64,000 nt of DNA from Rhodocyclaceae bacterium (GCA_020248405.1 JADCHQ010000024.1:62001-126000), one strand, 5' to 3'. Positions 29,808 to 40,023 are shown, counted from the stretch's first letter. The notes: generated from the sequence alone by a model not told the origin. Numbers and translations: made by a program.

Positions 29808-30698
29808 ATGCCCGTCCTGCGTCCAGTCCTGATCCTCGCCCTCGCGGGCGCCCTCGTCACTCCCAGTCTTGCGCTCGCCCAGGCGGCCGACGCCCCCAAG
29901 GCGCCGCCCGGGGAGGCCGCCAAGGGCGATGCGCCGGTCGCCGGCACGGTGCGTCAGCCGCCGTCGGCCCGCAAGAAGAACCGCGTATTCGTGAAAGACA
30001 TCGCTGGTCTGTGGGTGGCCTCCGACTGGCTCGCCGCCGTGGAAGCCGAACGGGCGCCGCATGCCGCCGCCAGGAAAGCCAGTCCGCTGGTGATCAACAT
30101 CCAGCAGGAAGGCCGCGCCTGGCCGATCCTGCGCACCGACTTCAGCCGCGCGGTACTGGAGCGCGTCATCGAAATCGAGCCCACCGAGCGCGCCGACGCC
30201 TGGCGCCTGGTGGCGGCCCGGGACGACCGGGGCGCGGTGTCCTCCGCGGAGGCCACCTACATTCCCTTCAGCGGCAGCCGCGCCGCCTCGGGCCGCTTCG
30301 AGGCCATCACCTTCACCGAGCCGTCCTTCGCCAAGCGCCGGCCGCGGGTGTTCGTGCGCCTGGAGGATGGTCTGGAAGCGCGCGTCAATCGCGTGGTGAT
30401 CGCCGGGCGCTACCGTGACGAACAGGGCCGCGCGTGGAGTTTTTCCGAGGCTGGCGAATTGAGCGGCCCCGATGGCAACGCCGCCTACGAGGTGTCGCTT
30501 GCCGCCAGCGGCGCGGGCTGCGAATTCTTCGAAGTCGCCGATGACAAGGCCCCTGGCGGCAAACGTCGCACCGGCTATGCCTGGAAGGCGGGGCGCCTGA
30601 GCCTGTTCGCCACCACGGGCGACAAGCCAGCGCGGCTGCGCTGCGAGAGCAAGCCCTTTGCCGTGCTGGCGCCCGAGGCCGGCGCCGCATCCAGCTGA
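29808..30698 (+). CDS. secreted hypothetical protein
   Basis: A 296-residue protein with a clear signal peptide (residues 1-25, ending LALAQA) and an Ala/Pro-rich linker (to about 50). The mature region has alternating strand-like sequence and a single pair of Cys residues near the C terminus (GCEFF, LRCES) that could form a periplasmic disulfide. I recognise no family. ATG 29808 opens the signal peptide; an upstream TTG at 29787 adds only seven residues. Confidence 0.6.
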   Translation: MPVLRPVLILALAGALVTPSLALAQAADAPKAPPGEAAKGDAPVAGTVRQPPSARKKNRVFVKDIAGLWVASDWLAAVEAERAPHAAARKASPLVINIQQEGRAWPILRTDFSRAVLERVIEIEPTERADAWRLVAARDDRGAVSSAEATYIPFSGSRAASGRFEAITFTEPSFAKRRPRVFVRLEDGLEARVNRVVIAGRYRDEQGRAWSFSEAGELSGPDGNAAYEVSLAASGAGCEFFEVADDKAPGGKRRTGYAWKAGRLSLFATTGDKPARLRCESKPFAVLAPEAGAASS

Positions 30699-30754
30699 TC
30701 CGGCTCGCCAGGGCTTCGCCGGGCTGCGCCCGGCACACAAGAGGAGGGGAGCGG

Positions 30755-31210
30755 ATGAGAAAGACGATGATGGTGGCCGGTGCCGCACTGTTGGCGCTGG
30801 GCGGGTTGGCACGGGCCGAGACCTGCGACCCGAAGCTGGTGCCCTCGGAGGTGCTGGCGGCGGACGAGGCGCGCTACGCGGCGCTACAGGCGGTGGACGT
30901 GGCGGCACTGGAGCGGCTGCTGGGCAACGACTTGTTCTATACCCACTCCAGCACCCAGATCGACGATAAGGGGGCCTACATCGAATCGGTGCGCACCGGG
31001 AAGGTGGTGTATCGCGAAACCCTGCGCAGCGACGTGCGCGTGGTGCCCTACGGCTGCATGGCGGTGATGACCGGCCGCGGCGACTTCAAGGTGGAGCTGG
31101 ACGGCAAGCCCCTGGAGGTGCACATCCGCTTCACCAACGTTTGGGAAAAGCGCGGCATCGGCTGGCAGATGGTGGCCTGGCAGGCCACGCGCTTCCCGCC
31201 CAAGCCCTGA
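30755..31210 (+). CDS. secreted DUF4440/NTF2-like protein
   Basis: A 151-residue protein with a signal peptide (residues 1-21, ARA) followed by an NTF2-fold domain of the DUF4440 type (LAADEARYAALQAVDVAALERLLGNDLFYTHSSTQIDDKGAYIESVRTG in segments, and a C-terminal NVWEKRGIGWQMVAWQAT). Such domains include hydrolase-like and ligand-binding proteins; no catalytic site can be assigned. GAGGGGAG precedes the ATG. A strong terminator follows. Confidence 0.75.
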   Translation: MRKTMMVAGAALLALGGLARAETCDPKLVPSEVLAADEARYAALQAVDVAALERLLGNDLFYTHSSTQIDDKGAYIESVRTGKVVYRETLRSDVRVVPYGCMAVMTGRGDFKVELDGKPLEVHIRFTNVWEKRGIGWQMVAWQATRFPPKP

Positions 31211-31231
31211 AGCGCTGGCAGGCGCGACCAG

Positions 31232-31256
31232 CGGCGGGCTTGCCCGCCGTTTTTTT
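31232..31256 (+). terminator. intrinsic terminator
   Basis: CGGCGGG (31232-31238) pairs with CCCGCCG (31243-31249) across a four-base loop, followed by seven T residues (31250-31256). It lies 22 bases after the DUF4440 gene and separates it from mgtE. Confidence 0.85.
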
Positions 31257-31327
31257 CGTGCATCGGAAACCGGGCGCCTCTTAGAATCGCTGGCTGCCCA
31301 GCTGATCGATCCCGCCCGCTGCCTTCC

Positions 31328-32773
31328 ATGTCCGAAGTTCCCGACGACAACCGCCACCAGGACACCGTGCAGGAACACCTGCGCCAGGTGGAGGCGCTGC
31401 TCGCCAAGCACCGCCTGGTGGAGCACATCGTCCATCAGCAGGACATGCCCCGCCACGAACTGGTGGAATCGCTGGTTCACAAGCAGAACCTGGCCGAGTT
31501 GCAGAAGAAGCTCGACTCGCTGCACCCCGCGGATGTGGCCTTCGTGCTGGAGGCGCTGCCGCTGGACGACCGGCTGGTGGTGTGGCACCTGGTCAAGGCC
31601 GAGCGCGACGGCGAGATCCTGCTCGAGGTGTCCGACGCGGTGCGCGCCACGCTCATCGCCGACATGGAGCCCGACGAGCTGGTGGCGGCCACCGAGCAGC
31701 TCGACCCCCAGGAAATTGCCGACCTCGCGCCCGACCTGCCCGAGGAAGTGATCGAGGACGTCTTCCAGGCGCTTGACACGGTGGAGCGCGAGCAGCTGCG
31801 CGCGGCCATGTCCTACCCCGACGACTCGGTGGGCGCGCTGATGGACTTCGACATGGTCCAGGTGCGCGAGGACGTCACCCTCGAGGTGGTGCTGCGTTAC
31901 CTGCGCCGCCTGGACGAGCTGCCCGATCACACCGACCAGCTGTTCGTGGTGGATCGCGCTGAGGTGCTCAAGGGCGTGCTGCCGGTGATGCGGGTGCTGG
32001 TCACCGACCCGGACAAGCTCGTGGCCGATGTGATGGTGGCCGATGCCGTGCGCCTTACGCCAACCCAGTCCGCCGAGGATGCCTCCCAGACCTTCGAGCG
32101 CTATGACCTGGTGTCGGCGGCGGTGGTGGATGATCGCGGCCGCCTCATCGGCCGGGTGACGGTGAATGCCGTCATGGACTACATCCGCGAGCAAAGCGAT
32201 ACCGAGATGCTCAACCTCGCCGGCCTGCGGGAGGACGAGGACATCTTCTCCTCGGTGTGGAAGTCGGCCAAGAACCGCTGGACCTGGCTGGCCGTGAACC
32301 TGGTCACGGCCTTCATCGCCTCGCGGGTGATCGGCCTGTTCGAGGGCAGCATCGAGAAGCTGGTGGCGCTTGCAGCCCTCATGCCCATCGTGGCGGGTAT
32401 CGGCGGCAACTCCGGCAACCAGACCATCACCATGATCGTGCGCGCCATGGCCTTCAAGCAAATCACCCGCGAGGCGGCGCGCGCATTGCTCAAGAAGGAG
32501 ATCGCCATCAGCCTGCTCAACGGGCTGGTGTGGGGCGGCATCCTGGGGCTGGCCGCCGTGGTGTTGTACGGCAGCTGGGCGCTGGGCGGCGTGATGACCC
32601 TCGCCATGACGCTCAACCTCATGCTGGCGGCCACGGCAGGGGTGTTCATCCCCATGCTCATGCATCGCTTCGGGCGCGACCCGGCGGTGGGCTCCAGCGT
32701 GATGATCACCGCCCTCACCGACAGCGGCGGGTTCTTCATCTTCCTGGGGCTCGCCACGCTGTTCCTGCTGTAA
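31328..32773 (+). CDS. mgtE: magnesium transporter MgtE
   Basis: A 481-residue MgtE channel for Mg2+ (possibly Co2+). Order: cytoplasmic N domain (about 20-155, LHPADVAFVLEALPLDDRLVVW, PDDSVGALMD), a CBS pair (about 160-285), the connecting helix, then five membrane helices from about 320 with the pore motif PIVAGIGGNSGNQTITMIVRAMAF. The N and CBS domains gate the pore in response to internal Mg2+. A TAGAAT -10-like hexamer lies at 31282-31287. No Mg-sensing riboswitch is evident in the leader. Confidence 0.94.
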   Translation: MSEVPDDNRHQDTVQEHLRQVEALLAKHRLVEHIVHQQDMPRHELVESLVHKQNLAELQKKLDSLHPADVAFVLEALPLDDRLVVWHLVKAERDGEILLEVSDAVRATLIADMEPDELVAATEQLDPQEIADLAPDLPEEVIEDVFQALDTVEREQLRAAMSYPDDSVGALMDFDMVQVREDVTLEVVLRYLRRLDELPDHTDQLFVVDRAEVLKGVLPVMRVLVTDPDKLVADVMVADAVRLTPTQSAEDASQTFERYDLVSAAVVDDRGRLIGRVTVNAVMDYIREQSDTEMLNLAGLREDEDIFSSVWKSAKNRWTWLAVNLVTAFIASRVIGLFEGSIEKLVALAALMPIVAGIGGNSGNQTITMIVRAMAFKQITREAARALLKKEIAISLLNGLVWGGILGLAAVVLYGSWALGGVMTLAMTLNLMLAATAGVFIPMLMHRFGRDPAVGSSVMITALTDSGGFFIFLGLATLFLL

Positions 32774-32909
32774 TGCCTGGCCTCGGCCGGGCGTGGGCGG
32801 GTCTCGGACCGGGCGATTACCCGGGTACGGTGCATTCGGATCACCCCGGGGCCAACGCGCGTCGCTGGCGCCTCGCGCCGGGTCATTGAGTCGAACAGGG
32901 AAGCACTCC

Positions 32910-32975
32910 GTGACGCAGATTCACTTCATTGTTGAAGAGGCGCCCGAAGGTGGCCACATGGCGCGCGCGCCGTGC
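32910..32975 (+). pseudogene. remnant of a small HicB-like antitoxin gene
   Basis: In the 278-base gap between mgtE and msrP a GTG (32910) preceded by AGGGAAG opens [20 protein letters not shown], which looks like the N terminus of small (about 70-residue) HicB/DUF1902-like proteins often misnamed 2-oxoisovalerate dehydrogenase. After about 20 residues similarity stops in all frames, and the expected FTEAD and RDAVRCHFD blocks are missing. The frame then runs into msrP out of register. Read as a truncated relic; the family match is from memory. Confidence 0.5.
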
Positions 32976-33051
32976 ATCGCTGCCTCCAGGCAATGGCCCG
33001 AACCGGATGCCCGCCCCGCAGTCGAAGCTGTCCAAAACGCGAGGAAATGCC

Positions 33052-33987
<936 letters not shown>

Positions 33988-34012
33988 TGCGCAGGCACCG
34001 CCCGGGCTGCCG

Positions 34013-34636
34013 TTGAACCCGTCCCCGCGCCGCCTGGCAGCCCTCAGGGCCGTGCTGTTCACGGCCTGCCTGGTGCCGGCGGCGCGGCTTGCATGGCTCG
34101 GCTGGCGGGGCGAGCTGGGCGCCAATCCCATCGAAGCGGTCACCCGGTCCACGGGGTGGTGGACCCTGGCGCTGCTGGCAGCCACCCTGACGGTGACGCC
34201 GCTGCGCCGCCTTCTGGGAGCGCCCTGGCTGCTGCGCCTGCGCCGCATGCTGGGGCTGTTCGCCTTCGGTTACGCGTCGCTGCACTTCACCACCTACCTG
34301 TGGCTGGACCAGTTCTTCGACCTGGCCGAGATCGCCCGCGATGTGGTGAAGCGCCCTTTCATCACCGTGGGTTTCGCCGCCTTCGTGCTGCTGCTGCCCC
34401 TGGCGGCCACCTCCACCAATGCCATGGTGCGGCGGCTGGGGGCGCGGCGCTGGCAGCGCCTGCATCGCGCCGTGTACCTGATCTCCGTGCTGGGCGTGCT
34501 GCACTTCTGGTGGCTGGTGAAGAAGGATGTCACCGAGCCGCGGCTGTTCGCCCTGGTGATGGGCGCGCTGCTGGCGGCGCGGCTGTGGTGGCGCTGGCGC
34601 GGGCCCGCGCCCGGGCGTTCAGTTCCGGGCGCCTGA
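34013..34636 (+). CDS. msrQ: heme-binding membrane subunit MsrQ (YedZ)
   Basis: A 207-residue ferric-reductase-like membrane protein that passes electrons from the quinone pool or flavin to MsrP. About six helices; His residues in YASLHFTTYLWLDQ, LHRAVYL and GVLHFWWLVKKD are the heme-ligand candidates. There is no ATG in a suitable place: TTG 34013 gives the family's N terminus (NPSPRRLAALRAV), 25 bases after msrP. Its 3' end overlaps the convergent LysR gene by 18 bases. Confidence 0.9.
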   Translation: MNPSPRRLAALRAVLFTACLVPAARLAWLGWRGELGANPIEAVTRSTGWWTLALLAATLTVTPLRRLLGAPWLLRLRRMLGLFAFGYASLHFTTYLWLDQFFDLAEIARDVVKRPFITVGFAAFVLLLPLAATSTNAMVRRLGARRWQRLHRAVYLISVLGVLHFWWLVKKDVTEPRLFALVMGALLAARLWWRWRGPAPGRSVPGA

Positions 34637-35530
34637 CACTTCCGCCAGGTACTCCACGAAGGCGGTGACCCGCGGCGCCACCGGCTTGCCCGGGTGCCAC
34701 AGGGCATAGAGCTGGTATTCCGGCGAGCGCCAGCCCGGCAGCACCGGCAGCAGCGCGCCGCTGCGGAAAAACGGGCCGAGCATGAAATCCACATCGCACA
34801 CCACGCCGAAGCCCGCCACGGCGGCGGCGAGGCAGGCGTCGGAATTGTTGCAGGTGAGCTTGCCTTGGGCGGGCACCACGAAGGGCTTGGCGCGGGCACG
34901 GGCGACGGGCTCGAACTCCCAGTCGAAGGGCTTGCCGGCGGCGGAGTTGATGTAGTCCACGGTGTCGTGATCCGCCAGCTCGCGCGGGTGTCGCGGCGTG
35001 CCGCGCGCGGCCAGATAGGCGGGGCTCGCGGCGCTGTTCAGGCGGTAGGCCGTGAGCCGTCGGTACTTCAGGTTGTGGGCCGGCGGCAGCGAGCCGCGCA
35101 CGAACACGTCCGCATCGGCGCTGGCCACCTCGTCTACCTTCTCGTTGAGCACAAGGCGCAGGCGCACCCGCGGATGGCGATGCAGGAACTCGGGCAGCCG
35201 CGCGGCCAGCACGCGCGTGCCGAAGAACTCCGGCACCTCCACCACCAGCGGCCCGGCCACCTCGCCCGCGCGCTGGGCGTATTCATTGTCCAGCGCCGCG
35301 ATCTGGTCGAGGATGGCGGCCACCTTCGCCGCGTAGCGCTCGCCCTCGGGCGTGAGCGCCACGCGCCGCGTGGTGCGCGTGAACAGCCGCACGCCCAGAT
35401 GGGATTCGAGCCGCGCCACCTGGCTGGACACCGCCGCCCGCGAAATGCCCAGGGCGCGCGCCGCGGTGCTGAAGCTGCCCGAGGCGGCCACTTCGGCGAA
35501 GGTGTGCATGAGGGCAAGGTTGTCGGCCAT
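34619..35530 (-). CDS. LysR-family transcriptional regulator
   Basis: A 303-residue LTTR: N-terminal helix-turn-helix at about residues 5-62 (MHTFAEVAASGSFSTAARALGISRAAVSSQVARLESHLG) and a periplasmic-binding-protein-like effector domain from about 90. The start MADNLAL at 35530 is chosen; a longer frame to 35608 would place the N terminus over the candidate operator. It is divergent from the MATE exporter gene and probably controls it; the effector is unknown. The C terminus overlaps msrQ. Confidence 0.9.
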   Translation of the reverse strand: MADNLALMHTFAEVAASGSFSTAARALGISRAAVSSQVARLESHLGVRLFTRTTRRVALTPEGERYAAKVAAILDQIAALDNEYAQRAGEVAGPLVVEVPEFFGTRVLAARLPEFLHRHPRVRLRLVLNEKVDEVASADADVFVRGSLPPAHNLKYRRLTAYRLNSAASPAYLAARGTPRHPRELADHDTVDYINSAAGKPFDWEFEPVARARAKPFVVPAQGKLTCNNSDACLAAAVAGFGVVCDVDFMLGPFFRSGALLPVLPGWRSPEYQLYALWHPGKPVAPRVTAFVEYLAEVSGARN

Positions 35531-35553
35531 GGGGGCGGGCAGGACGGGAATAA

Positions 35554-35605
35554 TTGTCAATACATGCAGAACAGTGTTGACAGACCGCAAATCCAGTGTT
35601 GACAG
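35554..35605. promoter_or_regulatory. repeated operator/promoter between lysR and MATE gene
   Basis: CAGTGTTGACAG occurs twice, at 35572-35583 and 35594-35605, in phase at 22 bases (two helical turns). TTGTCAATAC at 35554-35563 is a partial inverted copy. Each repeat includes a TTGACA -35-like hexamer. The arrangement is that expected of LysR recognition and activation sites overlapping a promoter. Confidence 0.5.
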
Positions 35606-35652
35606 CATACTGCGGCCTCCCTGTTTCCGGAACGCCCCCGCCGGCGCATGCC

Positions 35653-36999
35653 ATGTCCTTCACCGCCGTTTTCCGCCGCGAGGCCCTGAGCCTCGTGCAG
35701 CTCGCCGTGCCCCTGGTGGCCGGCCTCACCGTCTCCTCCCTGCTGCTGCTCACCGACACGTGGCTGCTCGGCCCCCTGGGCGAGACCGCGCTCGCCTCGG
35801 CCTCGCTGGCGGCGAGCGTGAGCGTCATCCTGTGGTCGGCGCTGTACGGCTTCCTGGCGCCCGTGGGCGTGCTGGTGGCGCGCGCCTGGGGAGCGGGCGA
35901 CTACCGCAAGGTGGCCGCGGTGGTGGCCCACGGCCGCTGGCTGGGGCTGGCTATCGGCGTGGGTTCGGCCGCCACCATGGGGGCCATGCTGCTGGCGTTG
36001 CCCGCCATGGGCCAGCCCGCCGAGGTGGTGCGCGGCATCGGCCCCTACTGGATCGCCATGTCCCTGGTGCTGGTGCCCTACAGCGTGAACCTGGTGTTCA
36101 AGCAACTGCTCGACGCGGTGGGCCGGGCGTGGACCGGCGTGGCGCTCATGTCCCTGGCGGTGGTGGTGAACGTGCCGCTCAACTACGCGCTGATCCATGG
36201 GGCCTGGGGCTTTCCGCGCCTGGGCCTGGCGGGCGCAGGTGTGGCCACGCTCGCGGCCGAGGCGGTGGCGCTGCTCGCCTTCTGGATCCACTGGCGCTGC
36301 TCGCCCGCCATGGCACCCCTGCGCCAGGCGGTGCGGTTGCACCGGCGCCGGTTCTCCCTGCAGACCCGCGAAGGCATTCCCATGGGCGTGCAGTACCTCG
36401 CCGAGGGCAGTGCCCTGGCGGTGGCGGGCGTGCTCATCGGCCTGCTGGGCGCCACGGCTTTGGCGGCCAACCAGATCGTTTTCAGCATCGCTTCGGTGCT
36501 GTACATGCTGCCTCTGGGCATGGCTGGCGCCGTGGCCATCCGCATCGGGCAGGCGCTGGGCGCGGGCGAGGGCGCGCGGGTGCGCGGCATCGGCCTCACG
36601 GCCCTGGCGCTGGTGACGTCCTGGACCGTGCTGTTCATGCTGGCGCTGGTGCTCGGGGGCGAGCGCATCGCCGCGCTGTTCGTGGACGAGCATCGCGTGG
36701 TTGCCCTGGCGGCCGCCATGTTTCTGGCGGTGGGGGCAATGCAGGTGTTCGACGGCATCCAGTCGGTGAGTCTGGGCGCCTTGCGCGCCCTGCTGGATAC
36801 CCGCTGGGCCACGGGCGTGTCGCTGGTGGCCTACTGGCTGCTGGCGCTGCCCCTGGGCTGGCTGCTGGCCATGCCTCTGGGCCTGGGGGCGGTGGGCTTC
36901 TGGGCGGGCTTCACCGCTGGCCTGTCCATCGCGGCGGTGCTGTTGCTGGGGCGCTTCCTGCGGCGTGCGCAAGCTCTGGCGGCGGGGGGTTGCGAATAA
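35653..36999 (+). CDS. MATE-family multidrug/metabolite exporter
   Basis: A 448-residue NorM-type MATE protein with twelve hydrophobic segments in two related halves (AVPLVAGLTVSSLLLLTDTWLLG and GVQYLAEGSALAVAGVLIGLLGATALAANQIVF). Such proteins export cationic drugs or metabolites by Na+ or H+ antiport. ATG 35653 gives the normal N terminus; upstream in-frame codons reach into the operator. Divergent from the LysR gene. Confidence 0.9.
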   Translation: MSFTAVFRREALSLVQLAVPLVAGLTVSSLLLLTDTWLLGPLGETALASASLAASVSVILWSALYGFLAPVGVLVARAWGAGDYRKVAAVVAHGRWLGLAIGVGSAATMGAMLLALPAMGQPAEVVRGIGPYWIAMSLVLVPYSVNLVFKQLLDAVGRAWTGVALMSLAVVVNVPLNYALIHGAWGFPRLGLAGAGVATLAAEAVALLAFWIHWRCSPAMAPLRQAVRLHRRRFSLQTREGIPMGVQYLAEGSALAVAGVLIGLLGATALAANQIVFSIASVLYMLPLGMAGAVAIRIGQALGAGEGARVRGIGLTALALVTSWTVLFMLALVLGGERIAALFVDEHRVVALAAAMFLAVGAMQVFDGIQSVSLGALRALLDTRWATGVSLVAYWLLALPLGWLLAMPLGLGAVGFWAGFTAGLSIAAVLLLGRFLRRAQALAAGGCE

Positions 37000-37109
37000 A
37001 CGCGGCCGCGCCGTCGTGCCCAGGGAGACGCGGCATTGCCCGTATCCCTGGCGATTTACCCTGCGGAGCGCTGATACCATCGGCAAGGGATGATTCGCCG
37101 CAAACCCCA

Positions 37110-37961
37110 TTGACCCAGCCGCTCGAAACACCCGCGACCGTGGACCTGGAGGCCTACCGCCGCGACGGCTTGGTGGTGGCGCCAAGGCGCGTGCCCGCCG
37201 CGCAACTCGTGCTCATGCGCGCCGCGCTGGAACGGCTGCTCGCCCGCAGCGCCGGCATCGCCCCCGAGAGCCTGATCTGCCCGCACATTGCCGACGGCGC
37301 GCGCCACCCGCCGCACGATGCTGCCGAGTGGCTCGAATTCGCCACCGCCCCCTGGCTGCTGGACCTGGTGGGGCAGGTGCTCGGTCCCGACGTGATTCTG
37401 TGGGGCAGCCAGGTGTTCTGCAAACCCGCCTTCACCGGCCGCGAAGTGCCCTGGCATCAGGACGGGGAGTACTGGCCCATCCGGCCCCTGGCCACCTGCT
37501 CGGCCTGGATCGCCCTGGACGATGTGGATGCCGACAACGGCTGCATGCGCTACATCCCCGGCTCCCACGCCGCTGGCCGCCTGGTGGCGCACCGCGAGGC
37601 GGCGCGCCCGGACCGGGTGCTGGCCATGGAGGCCGCGGCCGAGTGCTTCGACGCCGCCACCGCCCGCGACGACGCGCTGGCCGCGGGGCAACTGTCGCTG
37701 CACCACGTGTTCCTGATTCACGGCTCGGGCCCGAACCGCTCGCCGCGCCGCCGCGCCGGATTCGTGGTGCGCTACATGCCGGCCACCTCGCGCTTCGAGC
37801 GCTATCCCGGCGAGCGCCAGTCCCAGGCGGGCGTGAGCTTCAGCCTGGCGCGGCGGCCCATCTGGCTGGTACGCGGACGCGACCGCGCCGGCAACGATTT
37901 CCTCACCGGTCAAGGCGAGGACTTCGGCCTCGCACCGCGGGTGTCGGATGAGGAGGGGTAG
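37110..37961 (+). CDS. phytanoyl-CoA dioxygenase (PhyH)-family protein
   Basis: A protein of about 283 residues of the Fe(II)/2-oxoglutarate dioxygenase PhyH family. The iron ligands are visible as HQD in VPWHQDGEYWPIRPLATCSAWIALDDVDADNGCMRYIPGSH (shown in the segments 110-150) and a distal His in FLIHGSGPNRSPRRRAGFVVRY. The start is uncertain: TTG 37110 or GTG 37140, no ATG in frame. Small-molecule hydroxylase of unknown substrate. Convergent with the GNAT gene. Confidence 0.82.
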   Translation: MTQPLETPATVDLEAYRRDGLVVAPRRVPAAQLVLMRAALERLLARSAGIAPESLICPHIADGARHPPHDAAEWLEFATAPWLLDLVGQVLGPDVILWGSQVFCKPAFTGREVPWHQDGEYWPIRPLATCSAWIALDDVDADNGCMRYIPGSHAAGRLVAHREAARPDRVLAMEAAAECFDAATARDDALAAGQLSLHHVFLIHGSGPNRSPRRRAGFVVRYMPATSRFERYPGERQSQAGVSFSLARRPIWLVRGRDRAGNDFLTGQGEDFGLAPRVSDEEG

Positions 37962-37985
37962 CGGGCGGCCGTCCGCGAATCTGGG

Positions 37986-38507
37986 TCAGCAGGCGGCGTC
38001 GGAGACCGGCCGCCGCAGGTCGTGGCCCAGACGCACGGCGGCTTCCGCGCCGCGGTAATAGCCGGGCATGAGGAACAGCTCGCGGTAGCCCAGGGCGCGA
38101 TAGAAGCCGCGGGCGGCGGTGCTGGAGGCGCGGGCTTCGCAGTACACGGTGAAGGCGCCCGCGGTGCGGGCGCTTTCTTCGAGCCAGCGCACCAGGGCGC
38201 CGGCGATGCCGCGCCGCTGGGCGTGCGGTTCTACCGCCAGCAGCACCAGGTGGGCGTGTTCGTCGAGAAACTCCATCACGGCGAAGCCCGCCGGCGCGCC
38301 GCCGTCCTGCGCCACTACGGCGCACACCTCGACGCGGGACAGCAGCCGCGCCAGGCGTGGCGGCTGGTAGTGCCAGCCCAGGCCGGTTTCGATCAGGTCG
38401 CGCGAAAGGCGCGCCATCCACGGGCAATCCGCCCCCGTGGCCAGGCGCATGCGCGGCGACGGACCGGCAGGTGCCGGGAAGGCCCGTCGCCGCGGTGCGG
38501 CGGTCAC
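37986..38507 (-). CDS. GNAT-family N-acetyltransferase
   Basis: A 173-residue acetyltransferase from GTG 38507, or 154 residues from ATG 38450. The acetyl-CoA loop is in [26 protein letters not shown], followed by [19 protein letters not shown]. The GTG overlaps the trpB2 stop codon (GTGA), which favours the longer form and translational coupling. Similar to RimI-like enzymes but the substrate is unknown. Confidence 0.82.
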   Translation of the reverse strand: MTAAPRRRAFPAPAGPSPRMRLATGADCPWMARLSRDLIETGLGWHYQPPRLARLLSRVEVCAVVAQDGGAPAGFAVMEFLDEHAHLVLLAVEPHAQRRGIAGALVRWLEESARTAGAFTVYCEARASSTAARGFYRALGYRELFLMPGYYRGAEAAVRLGHDLRRPVSDAAC

Positions 38508-39874
38508 GCCGCTTCCGACACCGAGGGAAGCCCGGACAGCGCCATGGCGAGCTCGCGCTCGTCGTAGGAGTGGTCTTGCAGCTTGCCGGCGAAGTAGTCG
38601 GTGTAGGCCTGCATGTCGAAATGGCCATGACCGCACAGGTTGAAGAGGATGGCGCGGGAGGTGCCTTCCTCGCGGCAGCGAATGGCTTCGTCGATGGCGC
38701 CCTTCACGGCATGGTTGGCCTCGGGCGCGGGCACGATGCCCTCGTGGCGCGCGAACATCACGCCGGCCTCGAAGCACGGCGTCTGCGGGTAGGCGCGCGC
38801 CTCGATGAGGCCCAGCTCCTTGACGTGCGACACCAGCGGCGCCATGCCGTGGTAGCGCAGCCCGCCAGCGTGGAAGCCCGGCGGCATGAAGTTGGAACCC
38901 AGGGTGTGCATCTTCACCAGCGGGGTGAGGTGGCCGGTATCGCCGAAATCGTAGGCGTAGCGGCCGCGGGTGAGGCTTGGGCAGGCCGCCGGTTCCACGG
39001 CCACCACGCGCACCTTGCGCCCGCCGCGCAACTGCGCGCCGATGAAGGGGAAGGCGATGCCGGCGAAGTTGGACCCGCCGCCGGTGCAACCCACCACGAT
39101 GTCCGGGTAGTCGTTGGCCATTTCCAGTTGCGCGATGGCCTCCAGCCCCACCACCGTCTGGTGCATGAGCACGTGGTTGAGCACCGAGCCCAGGGCGTAC
39201 TTGGTGTCGTCGCGCTGGGCGGCCACTTCCACCGCCTCGGAAATGGCGATGCCCAGGCTGCCGTTGCTGTCGGGATGGCGCGCCAGGATCTCGCGGCCCA
39301 CGTTGGTTTCCATGGAGGGGCTGGCAATACAGCGCGCGCCGTAGGTTTCCATGAGCGCCCGGCGGTAGGGCTTCTGGTTGAAGGACACCTTCACCATGAA
39401 GACTTCGATCTCCAGCCCGAACAGGCTGCCCGCGAAGGCGAGCGAGGAGCCCCACTGGCCGGCGCCCGTCTCGGTGGTGATGCGCTTGACGCCCGCTTCC
39501 TTGTTGTAGAAAGCCTGGGGCACGGCAGTGTTGGGCTTGTGGCTGCCCGCCGGGCTGACGCCCTCGTATTTGTAGTAAATGCGCGCCGGCGTGCCCAGCG
39601 CCTTCTCCAGGCGGCGGGCGCGGTACAGGGGGCTGGGCCGCCATTGCCGGTACACCTCGCGCACCGGTTCGGGAATCTCGATTTCGCGCTCGGTGCTCAC
39701 TTCCTGGCCGATGAGCGACATGGGGAACAGCGGCGCCAGGTCGTCGGGGCCGATGGGCTTGAGCGTGCCCGGATGCAGCACCGCTGGCGGCGGCGTGGGC
39801 AGGTCGGCCATCAGGTTGTACCAGGCCTTGGGAATCCTGCTCTCGTCGAGCAGGTACTTGACGGTGTCGCTCAT
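38504..39874 (-). CDS. TrpB2-type tryptophan synthase beta-like PLP enzyme
   Basis: A 456-residue TrpB-like protein of the TrpB2 class, longer than TrpB1 and with the N-terminal extension [27 protein letters not shown]113 in SHKPNTA is the PLP lysine, [10 protein letters not shown] binds the cofactor phosphate, and [13 protein letters not shown] is the usual TrpB2 catalytic block. No trpA adjoins it, and the trp genes at 60735-64000 are separate. TrpB2 enzymes can make tryptophan from indole and serine or related donors; the physiological role here is open. GGAGGAA precedes the ATG. Confidence 0.88.
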   Translation of the reverse strand: MSDTVKYLLDESRIPKAWYNLMADLPTPPPAVLHPGTLKPIGPDDLAPLFPMSLIGQEVSTEREIEIPEPVREVYRQWRPSPLYRARRLEKALGTPARIYYKYEGVSPAGSHKPNTAVPQAFYNKEAGVKRITTETGAGQWGSSLAFAGSLFGLEIEVFMVKVSFNQKPYRRALMETYGARCIASPSMETNVGREILARHPDSNGSLGIAISEAVEVAAQRDDTKYALGSVLNHVLMHQTVVGLEAIAQLEMANDYPDIVVGCTGGGSNFAGIAFPFIGAQLRGGRKVRVVAVEPAACPSLTRGRYAYDFGDTGHLTPLVKMHTLGSNFMPPGFHAGGLRYHGMAPLVSHVKELGLIEARAYPQTPCFEAGVMFARHEGIVPAPEANHAVKGAIDEAIRCREEGTSRAILFNLCGHGHFDMQAYTDYFAGKLQDHSYDERELAMALSGLPSVSEAA

Positions 39875-40023
39875 GGATTCCTCCCGTGTGAAACGCCTCT
39901 GACGGGGTGCGCGGCGCGCTCGCCGGGCGCCGGGGTTGCCGGTGCGGGAGCACGCCCGCGGGGCGGGCGTTGGCTGAACTATACCGCTGGCAATCGGGCG
40001 CGCCCATGGCGGCGCGCCTGGCC

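Noticed and set aside
31257..31327. Possible magnesium riboswitch before mgtE
   Set aside because: The leader is too short and shows no ykoK-like architecture.
32976..33051. Extending MsrP upstream to the longer in-frame start at 32929
   Set aside because: GAGGAA and the Tat leader place the start at 33052; upstream residues have no export-signal logic.
37962..37977. Imperfect inverted repeat between the PhyH and GNAT genes as a bidirectional terminator
   Set aside because: The stem has mismatches and no T-run on either strand.
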